From positions 1 through 5,294 of the forward strand of contig JAEWSN010000267.1 in NCBI GenBank assembly GCA_023459915.1: a DNA stretch of 5,294 nt, in the 5' to 3' direction. A program made the translations under genes and the position numbers. The DNA comes from Bacillota bacterium (GTDB lineage Bacteria; Bacillota; Clostridia; DSM-8532). Position 1 is the stretch's first letter, and every line of letters begins with the position of its first letter. Shown piece after piece: positions 1-5,184 of the stretch. The notes below the pieces were generated by a model. The model was not told where the DNA came from, made no database searches, and saw only the letters and a program-made list of their open reading frames with translations.

Positions 1-767
1 GTCTTGATGAAGCCTACGTCGCCGTTGATGCTGGCCGAGTAGTCCATCATGAAGTAGGAGGTCTGGTCACCCTTGGTGGAAATGAAGGGAATGACGTCCG
101 GTTCGTTTTCCTTGATGGTCTTGAGGAAGGGTTCGAGGTCGGCGGGTTTCTTCACGGTGGAGAAGTCCATGTTGTATTTTTCAGCCATGGCCTTGTTGAC
201 CAGCACACCGCTCACGCCGAGCATGTCCTTGTTGGTCGGGATGCCGTACAGCACGCCGTCGATGCGGGGGGCTTCCAGATAAGCGGGATGGATGTTCGCG
301 ACGATGTTCTTACCATACTGCGCGAGCAGGTCGTCCAGCTCCAGGTATGCCTTTTGGGAGACGTAGGTCTCATAGTTCCACCACTGCGGGCTGAACATGG
401 TGTCGATCGCTTCGCCGGAGGCAAGCGCCAATTTCTGTTTGTCCGCGTAGCTGTCCCACCAGAAATAGTTCAACTTGATGGTGGCGTTGATTTTTTCTGT
501 CAGGAGCTTGCTGACTTCCGCCTGCACCATTTCAAGATCCTTGACTTGGGGAGCCAGGAACCATGCATTGAGTTCGACCGGTTCCAGGCTGGTTTCCGGT
601 GCGGCAGCCGCTTCACTGGATGCCGCAGCTTCCGATGACTTCGCAGGGGCGGAAGAGCTCGGAGCCGCACTGGTGGCCGGCGCGGCTGTACCGCAACCCG
701 ACAGCAGGATTGCCAGGGCCATGAGCACGGCGAACAGCTGGCTCAAGCGTTTCGTGGTTTTTCCCAT
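1..767 (-). CDS. Extracellular solute-binding lipoprotein of a carbohydrate ABC importer (5' part)
   Basis: The frame is open from an ATG at 767 to the left edge, giving 255 codons; the C-terminal half is missing (family members are usually about 500 residues). GGAGG at 776-780, 8 nt before the ATG, supports this start. Residues 1-25 are a lipoprotein signal: KTTKR charged region, hydrophobic stretch, then lipobox L22-S-G-C25, so C25 should be lipidated and the protein anchored outside the membrane. Residues 26-63 are a flexible Ala/Ser/Pro/Glu tether. The mature domain starts near 64 and resembles LplA/LipO-type family 1 binding proteins: INATIKLNYFWWDSYADKQK near 96, then ASGEAIDTMF, and later YGIPTNKD. 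Tryptophan- and tyrosine-rich stretches fit sugar binding. It is the last visible gene after two permeases, and it delivers substrate to them. The family call is from recalled motifs; the substrate cannot be read, though an oligosaccharide is likely. Confidence 0.9.
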   Translation of the reverse strand, partial: MGKTTKRLSQLFAVLMALAILLSGCGTAAPATSAAPSSSAPAKSSEAAASSEAAAAPETSLEPVELNAWFLAPQVKDLEMVQAEVSKLLTEKINATIKLNYFWWDSYADKQKLALASGEAIDTMFSPQWWNYETYVSQKAYLELDDLLAQYGKNIVANIHPAYLEAPRIDGVLYGIPTNKDMLGVSGVLVNKAMAEKYNMDFSTVKKPADLEPFLKTIKENEPDVIPFISTKGDQTSYFMMDYSASINGDVGFIK

Positions 768-886
768 TTTTTGTTCCTCCTTTTTGATTTGGGTAAATAG
801 GATGTTTGATGGAAACGGTCATCCGGATGTCGACTTTTCCGGTTTACCGTCATCAACGATGGGGAAGGACTGGGTGCGTTATCGGC
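768..886 (-). other. 119-base gap before the binding-protein gene, with a 10-bp palindrome
   Basis: This gap lies between the LplC-type permease stop and the lipoprotein start. It carries the RBS (776-780) and a perfect palindrome CATCCGGATG at 820-829, flanked by looser complementary segments (GGAAA at 811-815, TTTCC at 836-840). There is no T-run directly after the palindrome on the minus strand, so it does not look like an intrinsic terminator. No convincing internal promoter is visible; the best hexamers are poor. The gap is much longer than the 22 bases between the two permease genes. It may hold an mRNA processing or stabilising structure that sets binding-protein levels, but this is inference. 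Confidence 0.4.
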
Positions 887-1849
887 TCACCCCTTGACGG
901 CACCGATGGTCAGGCCCTTGATGAAGTATTTCTGGAAGAATGGATACGCAAATACGATGGGGCCGATGCCGAGAATGGCCATGGCCATTCGGAGTGTTTC
1001 CGAAGGCACCTTCGCCAATTCTCCCCGAGTGGCCGCCGCACTCTGCGCCTGTGAGGACGTGAGGTACTCCACGGTGCGCAGCGCCTGGTACATGGCGAAC
1101 TGGATGTTGTAGTACTTTGGGCTGTCGATGTACAGCAGGCACGCATACCAGTCGTTCCAGTACATCAGCACAGAGAAAAGCCCGATGGTGGCGATGACGG
1201 GGGTGGAAAGCGGGATGACGATGCTGACAAAGATGCGGCCCTCGCCGGCACCGTCGATTTTTGCCGATTCCAGGACGGAATCCGGCAGGTTCAGAGAAAA
1301 GAAGGTTTTGACAATCAGCACATTGAAGGCGGAAACCAATCCGGGAATGACCAGCATCACGGGATTGTCCTTCAGGCCAAGGTATTTCGTGTACATGATG
1401 TACCAAGGAACCAGACCGCCGTTGAACAGCATGGTGAAAAAGATGTAGAAGGCGAAGAAGTTTCGGTGCTTGAAGCTTTTCCGGGAGAGCGGATAGGCGT
1501 ACAGCATCACCATGATGACGCTGGTGAGCGTGCCGATGGTGCAGACGGCAATGGACATGCCATACGCACGGATGATTTTCGAGGGATCAAGAAACAGATA
1601 TCTGTACGACGTGAGCGAGAGCACCTTCGGGAAGAAGGTATATCCCTGTTCCACAAGCGACGCGGAGTCTGTGATGGAGACCGTGAAAATAAGGATGAGC
1701 GGTGCCACGCACAAGATGCAATACACGGTAAAGACAATGTTGAGGAGTGTGTTTGTCTTTTTTGTGATGCTGTTGCTGGTATAGCCGCCCGAATGAGGCT
1801 TCTTCGGCTTGGTTCCGACGATGGGCGTTCCTGTTGCCGTGATGGACAT
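887..1849 (-). CDS. Carbohydrate ABC transporter permease, LplC/YtcP-type
   Basis: This 320-residue inner-membrane permease is one of two transmembrane subunits of a sugar importer, and its length is normal for the family. The N-terminus (1-33) is polar and cytoplasmic. Hydrophobic segments lie near 36-60, 97-121, 130-150, 163-183, 210-232 and 287-305, giving about six helices. The EAA loop that docks on the ATPase is clear near 193-216 (LESAKIDGAGEG...IVIPLSTP), with the conserved Gly after Asp. The motifs FNGGLVPWY near 142 and MYWNDWYACLLY near 229, and the ending KGLTIGAVKG, are typical of LplC/YtcP members, which pair with LplB-type subunits. The start at 1849 is supported by GGGAGG with 7 nt spacing, and the upstream permease gene ends 22 bases earlier, so the two are co-transcribed. 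No damage is seen. Confidence 0.95.
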   Translation of the reverse strand: MSITATGTPIVGTKPKKPHSGGYTSNSITKKTNTLLNIVFTVYCILCVAPLILIFTVSITDSASLVEQGYTFFPKVLSLTSYRYLFLDPSKIIRAYGMSIAVCTIGTLTSVIMVMLYAYPLSRKSFKHRNFFAFYIFFTMLFNGGLVPWYIMYTKYLGLKDNPVMLVIPGLVSAFNVLIVKTFFSLNLPDSVLESAKIDGAGEGRIFVSIVIPLSTPVIATIGLFSVLMYWNDWYACLLYIDSPKYYNIQFAMYQALRTVEYLTSSQAQSAAATRGELAKVPSETLRMAMAILGIGPIVFAYPFFQKYFIKGLTIGAVKG

Positions 1850-1871
1850 GTTGCTTCCTCCCTATGAATGA

Positions 1872-2831
1872 TTAGAAAACCTTGTTGTCCGGGCTGATTT
1901 TCCCGACTGTCCAGTTGGCAGCCAGTACCAGGACGAAGCCGACAATCGACTGGTAGAACCCGGCTGCGGAAGACATGCCCAAATCGCCGGTTCGGATGAG
2001 TGCGTTGTAGATGTAGGTATCCAACACGTCTGTGGTGGGCTTGAGCAGTCCCTGTTGCATCGGAACCTGGTAGAAAAGGCCGAAATCGGAACGGAAGATG
2101 CCGCCGAGCGCCATCAGGGTGGTGACGATCATGAGGGGAACCAGAAAAGGGATGGTGATTTTGAATATTTGCTGGAATTTGTTTGCGCCGTCAAGCACCG
2201 CCGCCTCGTAGAATTCCTGATCGATGCCGGTGATGCCGGCCAGGTAGATGACGATGCTGTATCCAATGTTTTTCCAGACATTGACCAGCGGCAGGATGAT
2301 TGGCCAGTACTGGGGAGAGGTGTACCAGTCGACGGTTTCCTTCCCAAGCAGCTGGGCGATGGTGCTGTTGTACAATCCTCTCGGGGCCAGCACGGCATAG
2401 ACCAGATAGGCGACGACCACCCAGGACATGAAGTAGGGGAGAAAGATGACCGACTGGTATACCTTGGCGGCCTTGCGGTTGCGCAGCTCGTTGAGCAGCA
2501 GGGCCGCTGTGACGGACAGAACCAGACCCAGGAAGATGAACGTCAGGTTGTAGCCGATGGTGTTTCGCGTGATGCGCCAGGCGGCCTCGGACTTGAACAG
2601 GAACTCGAAATTCTTCAGACCGGCCCAGGGGCTTTTCAGAAAGCCGTCGATGTAGTTGAAATTCTTGAACGCGATGATGGCCCCGAACATGGGTATGTAG
2701 TTGTTGATGAACACAAAAATGAAGGCTGGGGCAAGCATCAACAGCAGTGGGCCGTTTTGGGCCAGGTTTTTGCGGAAGGATTTCTTTTTCCGTTTTGGAT
2801 GCTGGGGTGTTGTCACATTGATGGATGTCAT
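1872..2831 (-). CDS. Carbohydrate ABC transporter permease, LplB-type
   Basis: This 319-residue membrane permease is the second transmembrane subunit and the first gene of the transporter operon. Residues 1-22 are basic and cytoplasmic (PKRKKKSFRK). Hydrophobic segments lie near 27-46, 92-114, 127-149, 176-200, 227-245 and 290-310. The EAA loop is at about 209-230 (EAAVLDGANKFQQIFKITIP), the contact with the ATPase. The motif NNYIPMFGAIIAFKNFNY near 43-60 and the end ISPDNKVF are typical of the LplB/YteP group of polysaccharide importers. An AAAGGA element lies 9 nt before the ATG at 2831, a weaker RBS than those of its neighbours. A 329-base non-coding region with a terminator separates it from the regulator gene, so it should have its own promoter. 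Family is confident; substrate is unknown. Confidence 0.95.
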   Translation of the reverse strand: MTSINVTTPQHPKRKKKSFRKNLAQNGPLLLMLAPAFIFVFINNYIPMFGAIIAFKNFNYIDGFLKSPWAGLKNFEFLFKSEAAWRITRNTIGYNLTFIFLGLVLSVTAALLLNELRNRKAAKVYQSVIFLPYFMSWVVVAYLVYAVLAPRGLYNSTIAQLLGKETVDWYTSPQYWPIILPLVNVWKNIGYSIVIYLAGITGIDQEFYEAAVLDGANKFQQIFKITIPFLVPLMIVTTLMALGGIFRSDFGLFYQVPMQQGLLKPTTDVLDTYIYNALIRTGDLGMSSAAGFYQSIVGFVLVLAANWTVGKISPDNKVF

Positions 2832-2934
2832 CCGGTTTCATCCTTTCGTGTCGCGTTCTTGATGTGTATGGCTCAAAAAAGTGCAAGAAATACCAGGCAT
2901 CGCCACGCCCATTTCTGGTGCAGGAAAATACCGG

Positions 2935-2977
2935 TTGCGCTGGATGATGATTGCGATGGATGATAATTGCGCTGGAT
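2935..2977. repeat. 16-bp direct repeat, two and a half copies, upstream of permease operon
   Basis: Read on the plus strand, the units are TTGCGCTGGATGATGA (2935-2950), TTGCGATGGATGATAA (2951-2966), and a partial third copy TTGCGCTGGAT (2967-2977). The first two match at 14 of 16 positions. The block lies 104-146 bases before the permease start codon, in the place expected for activator sites. AraC-family regulators bind direct repeats, and a gene for such a regulator is next door. Against this, the 16-bp period is shorter than the roughly 21-bp spacing known from AraC-type paired sites. The repeat is seen directly; the binding role is inference. Confidence 0.6.
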
Positions 2978-3049
2978 TCCCGTCCTCTGTGGTGAGTTTA
3001 TCATTGGGGCGGGGTTGGCTCAATTCACGATACGTGCATGCGTTTTCAC

Positions 3050-3080
3050 AAAAAGCGCATCATGGTTTCCCATGATGCGC
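3050..3080 (-). terminator. Rho-independent terminator of the response regulator gene
   Basis: A perfect 11-bp stem (3055-3065 with 3070-3080; arm GCGCATCATGG on the plus strand) closes a 4-base loop. On the minus strand it is followed at once by five T's (3054-3050) and then GTG. It starts 80 bases after the regulator stop codon. It should end the regulator transcript and so insulate the permease operon, making the two separate transcription units. On the plus strand the stem has no T-run after it, so it acts one way. Confidence 0.88.
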
Positions 3081-3133
3081 GGAGGACTTGGCCCGGAATC
3101 ATTTCCTGACTCGTTTCCGGTGTGGCATGTGCT

Positions 3134-3159
3134 GTTCCGGAAGCATGTTCCGGAAGCCT
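3134..3159. repeat. 13-bp tandem duplication with TTCCGGAA palindromes
   Basis: GTTCCGGAAGCAT (3134-3146) is followed directly by GTTCCGGAAGCCT (3147-3159), matching at 12 of 13 positions. Each copy holds the 8-bp palindrome TTCCGGAA, so the pair can also fold into an 8-bp stem with a 5-base loop. It ends one base before the regulator stop codon (3161 on the plus strand). It has no T-run, so it is not itself a terminator. It could stabilise the 3' end of the mRNA, bind a protein, or be a neutral duplication. Confidence 0.6.
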
Positions 3160-3160
3160 G

Positions 3161-4846
3161 TCATGACTCGCCCTTGCGGCAGGCGTGCACGGTCATGCCG
3201 GTATGTTTTTTGAACAGGATGCTGAAGTAGTGGGGATCGTCAATGCCGACCATCCGCCCGATTTCGCAGGATTTCATGGTGCTCTCCGTCACAAGTGTGA
3301 AGGCCTTTTCCATGCGTTCCCGCGTGACATGTTCCACGAAGCTTCGGCCGGTTTCCTTTCGGAACAGGCGTGACAGGTGGCTGGGGCTGACAAAAAAGGT
3401 GGCGGCCGTGCCGGCCAGCGAGAGCGTTGCATCCGAAAGATGCGCCGTGACGTATGCGAGCACCTCTCCCACCAGCTGGCCTGAAGAGGTTTTCTTGTCC
3501 TGTGCCTTGCGCGTGGACACCTTTTCGATGAGCTGGGACAGATATTGCCTCATCTCCGGCAGGTTGTCGATGACCAGCGTATGTTCAATGGCGCGGGAGG
3601 TCTCCGCCTGGATTTCCCCGGGTTCCATGCTGTCCATTTGGTGGGCCTGCTCACAGGCGAGGACAACATTGAGCGCTTCCCGCCGCATCACGGCCAGGCA
3701 TTGGCCGTCTGCCGGCATCAGGGTGGCGAACCCTTCTTCCATCAGCGCGGTGGCTTTGGCGCTGAGCCCCGCCCGCAGATATTTGGACAGCAGCGACATC
3801 CGATCGGCCTGTGCCACGGGTGTACCCTCGGGTACCCGGGTGAGGTCTTCCGACCGAATGACGCGGTTTCGCCCCAGCACCGTCTGGGCCGCCAGCGCGC
3901 GTCCGGCCTCCCGATACGCCTCCGAAAGCGATTCCAGCGATGTGGCGACAGCACTGATGCCGATGCTGACATGGGCATGACACCCGTTGAGCAGCTGTGT
4001 GAGCATCACCGGTCCATAGGTGTCGAGGTCCTCGTCCGCCTGGCCGCTGACGATGGCAACCCGGCCAAGGCCCTCACCGATGACAAAGACGCCGGTCTTG
4101 TTCTGAAACAGCCGCTGCAGAATGCCGTGTGCCTTTCCGTTTCGCTGCGTGGCGGCGGCCTCGGTTTCCTCTTCTGGACGGACCGGGGTCCAGGCAACCA
4201 GTGCAACTTGGTACCTGCCGGGCTCCGCCGGAGGAAAGGCATTTGTATCGCGCAGGGTGTGGTATGCGGCCGTCGCGTCGCCACATCCGGTGAGCAGACA
4301 GCGCAAAGCATCCTCCTGGATGCGGGGACGAACCGCCTGCTGCTGGTGCTGGAGGGTGGAGAGCAGCGCGTCCTGCCTGCGCTCCACCAGAATCTTGTCC
4401 CGAAGCGCTTCGGCGGTTCGTTTCAGCTCGTCCGCACGCAGGGGCTTGAGCAGAAAGTCGGAAACACCGATTTTGATGCAGCGTTTGGCGTACTCAAACT
4501 CGTCATGTCCGGTCACCACCACGATGCGGATGGCCGGGTTCCGTTCCATCACCATGCGGCTGAAGGCGATGCCGTCGATGGCGGGCATGCAGATGTCGGT
4601 GAAGATGATGTCCGGTTGAACCGTGTCGAGCATGGCCAGCGCCTCGCCCGCGCTGGCGGCTTCCGCGGCGATTTCCATGCCGATGGCATGCCAATCCACA
4701 CGCATGCGGATGAGGCCGCGAATGAGCTTCTCGTCATCCACAATCATGACACGCAACCGATCCGGGCCGGCATCACGGGGGAGCGCTTCGGCTGACACCA
4801 GGGGGGTGTCCGGGGCCATCGGTTCATATTTCAGCGGCATGCCCAT
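3161..4846 (-). CDS. YesN-type response regulator: REC domain plus AraC-family HTH
   Basis: This 561-residue cytoplasmic transcription factor should be phosphorylated by a sensor kinase and then bind promoter DNA. The REC domain spans about 31-150: acidic pair D37/D38, phospho-acceptor D84 in FTDICMP, switch T112 in VVTGHDEFEYA, and K134 in FLLKPL, so all key residues are present. A middle region (about 160-445) includes HVSIGISAVATSLESLSEAYREAG near 292-315, a pattern seen in YesN-type linkers. The C-terminal AraC HTH pair spans about 458-558, with PSHLSRLFRKETG near 488 and DPHYFSILFKKHTGMT near 537. The start at 4846 is chosen for GGAGG 9 nt upstream; it leaves about 30 residues before REC, longer than usual. 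No kinase gene adjoins it. Members of this family usually activate neighbouring sugar-uptake genes, here plausibly the permease operon. A terminator follows it. Confidence 0.95.
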   Translation of the reverse strand: MGMPLKYEPMAPDTPLVSAEALPRDAGPDRLRVMIVDDEKLIRGLIRMRVDWHAIGMEIAAEAASAGEALAMLDTVQPDIIFTDICMPAIDGIAFSRMVMERNPAIRIVVVTGHDEFEYAKRCIKIGVSDFLLKPLRADELKRTAEALRDKILVERRQDALLSTLQHQQQAVRPRIQEDALRCLLTGCGDATAAYHTLRDTNAFPPAEPGRYQVALVAWTPVRPEEETEAAATQRNGKAHGILQRLFQNKTGVFVIGEGLGRVAIVSGQADEDLDTYGPVMLTQLLNGCHAHVSIGISAVATSLESLSEAYREAGRALAAQTVLGRNRVIRSEDLTRVPEGTPVAQADRMSLLSKYLRAGLSAKATALMEEGFATLMPADGQCLAVMRREALNVVLACEQAHQMDSMEPGEIQAETSRAIEHTLVIDNLPEMRQYLSQLIEKVSTRKAQDKKTSSGQLVGEVLAYVTAHLSDATLSLAGTAATFFVSPSHLSRLFRKETGRSFVEHVTRERMEKAFTLVTESTMKSCEIGRMVGIDDPHYFSILFKKHTGMTVHACRKGES

Positions 4847-4855
4847 CTTGTCAGG

Positions 4856-4860
4856 CCTCC
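4856..4860 (-). promoter_or_regulatory. RBS that fixes the response regulator start
   Basis: GGAGG on the minus strand lies 9 nt before the ATG at 4846 (protein start MGMPLKYEP). The same frame is open further upstream to an ATG at 4930. That extra stretch (MKHPPRGTRRASRRPAAG...) is arginine- and proline-rich, has no good RBS, and begins almost on the predicted transcription start. Internal ATGs at 4840 and 4819 are less well placed. Confidence 0.8.
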
Positions 4861-4930
4861 TTGACATCCGGGGCGTGCCGGCTGCGGGTCTCCTGGACGC
4901 GCGGCGGGTTCCCCGTGGCGGGTGTTTCAC

Positions 4931-4946
4931 ATGATGGAATCATCAT
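4931..4946. promoter_or_regulatory. Inverted repeat over the regulator's -10 and start site (possible operator)
   Basis: ATGATG (4931-4936), four bases, then CATCAT (4941-4946) make a perfect dyad covering most of the candidate -10 box and the expected transcription start of the regulator gene. A protein bound here would block that promoter. The arms are short, so chance is possible. Confidence 0.35.
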
Positions 4947-4970
4947 ACTAAAACGTAATAGCATGCGCAA
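4942..4970 (-). promoter_or_regulatory. Candidate promoter of the response regulator gene
   Basis: On the minus strand, TTGCGC (4970-4965) and TATGAT (4947-4942) are 17 bases apart. The -10 matches the consensus at five of six bases; the -35 only at TTG. Transcription would start near 4935, leaving a GC-rich leader of about 90 bases before the ATG at 4846. The weak -35 makes the call tentative and would fit a regulated promoter. Confidence 0.5.
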
Positions 4971-4980
4971 GTTTTCCGGC

Positions 4981-4994
4981 AACGTGAACACGTT
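4981..4994. promoter_or_regulatory. Perfect 14-base dyad in the divergent promoter region
   Basis: AACGTG, AA, CACGTT is a perfect inverted repeat. It sits just upstream of the candidate -35 of the regulator gene (4965-4970) and about 95 bases upstream of the -35 of the divergent oxidoreductase gene. The layout suits a transcription factor site, but which factor binds is unknown. Confidence 0.4.
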
Positions 4995-4999
4995 CCCAC

Positions 5000-5027
5000 A
5001 AGCGGTTTTCAGAGAAAAGCACCGCTT
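5000..5027. promoter_or_regulatory. Spaced inverted repeat AAGCGGT / ACCGCTT
   Basis: AAGCGGT (5000-5006) and ACCGCTT (5021-5027) are perfectly complementary arms with centres 21 bases apart, two DNA helix turns. Inside them TTTC (5007-5010) and GAAA (5014-5017) form a second, slightly off-centre pair. It lies between the two divergent promoters, so an operator is plausible. No coding frame uses this stretch. Confidence 0.35.
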
Positions 5028-5083
5028 TCATGACGGTTTTGCGGGTGATCCCATACCGGACAAGTCAGATTTTCTACCAAAGC

Positions 5084-5121
5084 AATGATTGACATATGTG
5101 AAATCATTTCATTTAATGAAA
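5084..5121. promoter_or_regulatory. Overlapping dyads across the oxidoreductase promoter (candidate operator)
   Basis: Three dyads overlap here. AATGATT (5084-5090) pairs with AATCATT (5102-5108) around ACATATGT. TGAAAT-C-ATTTCA (5099-5111) is a perfect 13-base palindrome that fills much of the spacer between the -35 and -10. TTTCAT-TTA-ATGAAA (5107-5121) is a perfect dyad over the -10. This is the classic place for a repressor. The sequence is AT-rich, which makes chance dyads likelier, but the 13-base one is well positioned. The protein that binds is unknown. Confidence 0.5.
5089..5117 (+). promoter_or_regulatory. Near-consensus sigma-A promoter of the oxidoreductase gene
   Basis: A perfect -35 TTGACA (5089-5094), a 17-base spacer and -10 TTTAAT (5112-5117, five of six) lie about 70 bases before the oxidoreductase ATG. 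The region is AT-rich compared with its surroundings. Transcription should begin near 5124, giving a leader of about 60 bases. With boxes this good the promoter would be strong by default, so control is more likely by repression through the overlapping dyads. Confidence 0.8.
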
Positions 5122-5128
5122 CTATGCG

Positions 5129-5149
5129 TGGGGTCAGACCCCGACCCCA
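5129..5149. repeat. GGGGTCAGACCCC element with an extra GACCCC copy, in the oxidoreductase leader
   Basis: GGGGTC-A-GACCCC (5130-5142) is a perfect palindrome and is followed directly by a second GACCCC (5143-5148). TGGGGTC (5129-5135) can therefore pair with either GACCCC copy; only the distal one gives a loop of workable size (7 bases, 7-bp stem with GACCCCA at 5143-5149). The element lies between the predicted transcription start and the RBS (5172-5177). The hairpin has no T-run, so it is not a normal intrinsic terminator. Confidence 0.55.
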
Positions 5150-5184
5150 TCCAGACAGAACATGTCCAAACAGGAGGAGAGAAC

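Larger units (their letters stand above)
2832..3160. other. Non-coding region between regulator gene and permease operon
   Basis: This 329-base stretch holds no convincing gene on either strand. From the regulator side it contains a 13-bp tandem repeat (3134-3159), scattered CCGGAA/TTCCGG half-sites (3093-3098, 3115-3120), a strong terminator (3050-3080), and a 16-bp tandem repeat (2935-2977). The permease leader follows. I expect the operon promoter between about 2935 and 2850 on the minus strand, but no pair of good -35 and -10 boxes is visible. The better -10-like hexamers are TATTTT at 2925-2930 and TATTTC at 2887-2892, each without a good -35. That would suit a promoter that depends on an activator. 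Confidence 0.6.

Noticed and set aside
795..828. A possible internal minus-strand promoter for the binding-protein gene (ATGACC, 17 bases, TATTTA)
   Set aside because: Both boxes match the consensus poorly, and the gene is well explained as part of the permease operon.
2055..2963. A 302-codon open frame on the plus strand
   Set aside because: It is antisense to the LplB-type permease, has a composition unlike a folded protein with a known motif, and runs into the regulatory repeat region.
3545..4795. A 416-codon open frame on the plus strand
   Set aside because: It lies wholly antisense to the response regulator gene, whose REC and HTH motifs are unmistakable. Its translation shows no recognisable domain, and long antisense frames are expected in GC-rich coding sequence.
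4861..4866. A second TTGACA on the plus strand, inside the regulator's leader
   Set aside because: No -10-like hexamer occurs at a suitable distance in the GC-rich sequence that follows.
4847..4930. A longer N-terminus for the response regulator, starting at the ATG at 4930
   Set aside because: The added residues are low-complexity Arg/Pro-rich, the ATG has no RBS and lies almost on the predicted transcription start, while GGAGG at 4856-4860 supports the start at 4846.
4861..5088. A 75-codon open frame on the plus strand across the divergent region
   Set aside because: It has no RBS or recognisable motif and overlaps the candidate regulator promoter and several dyads.
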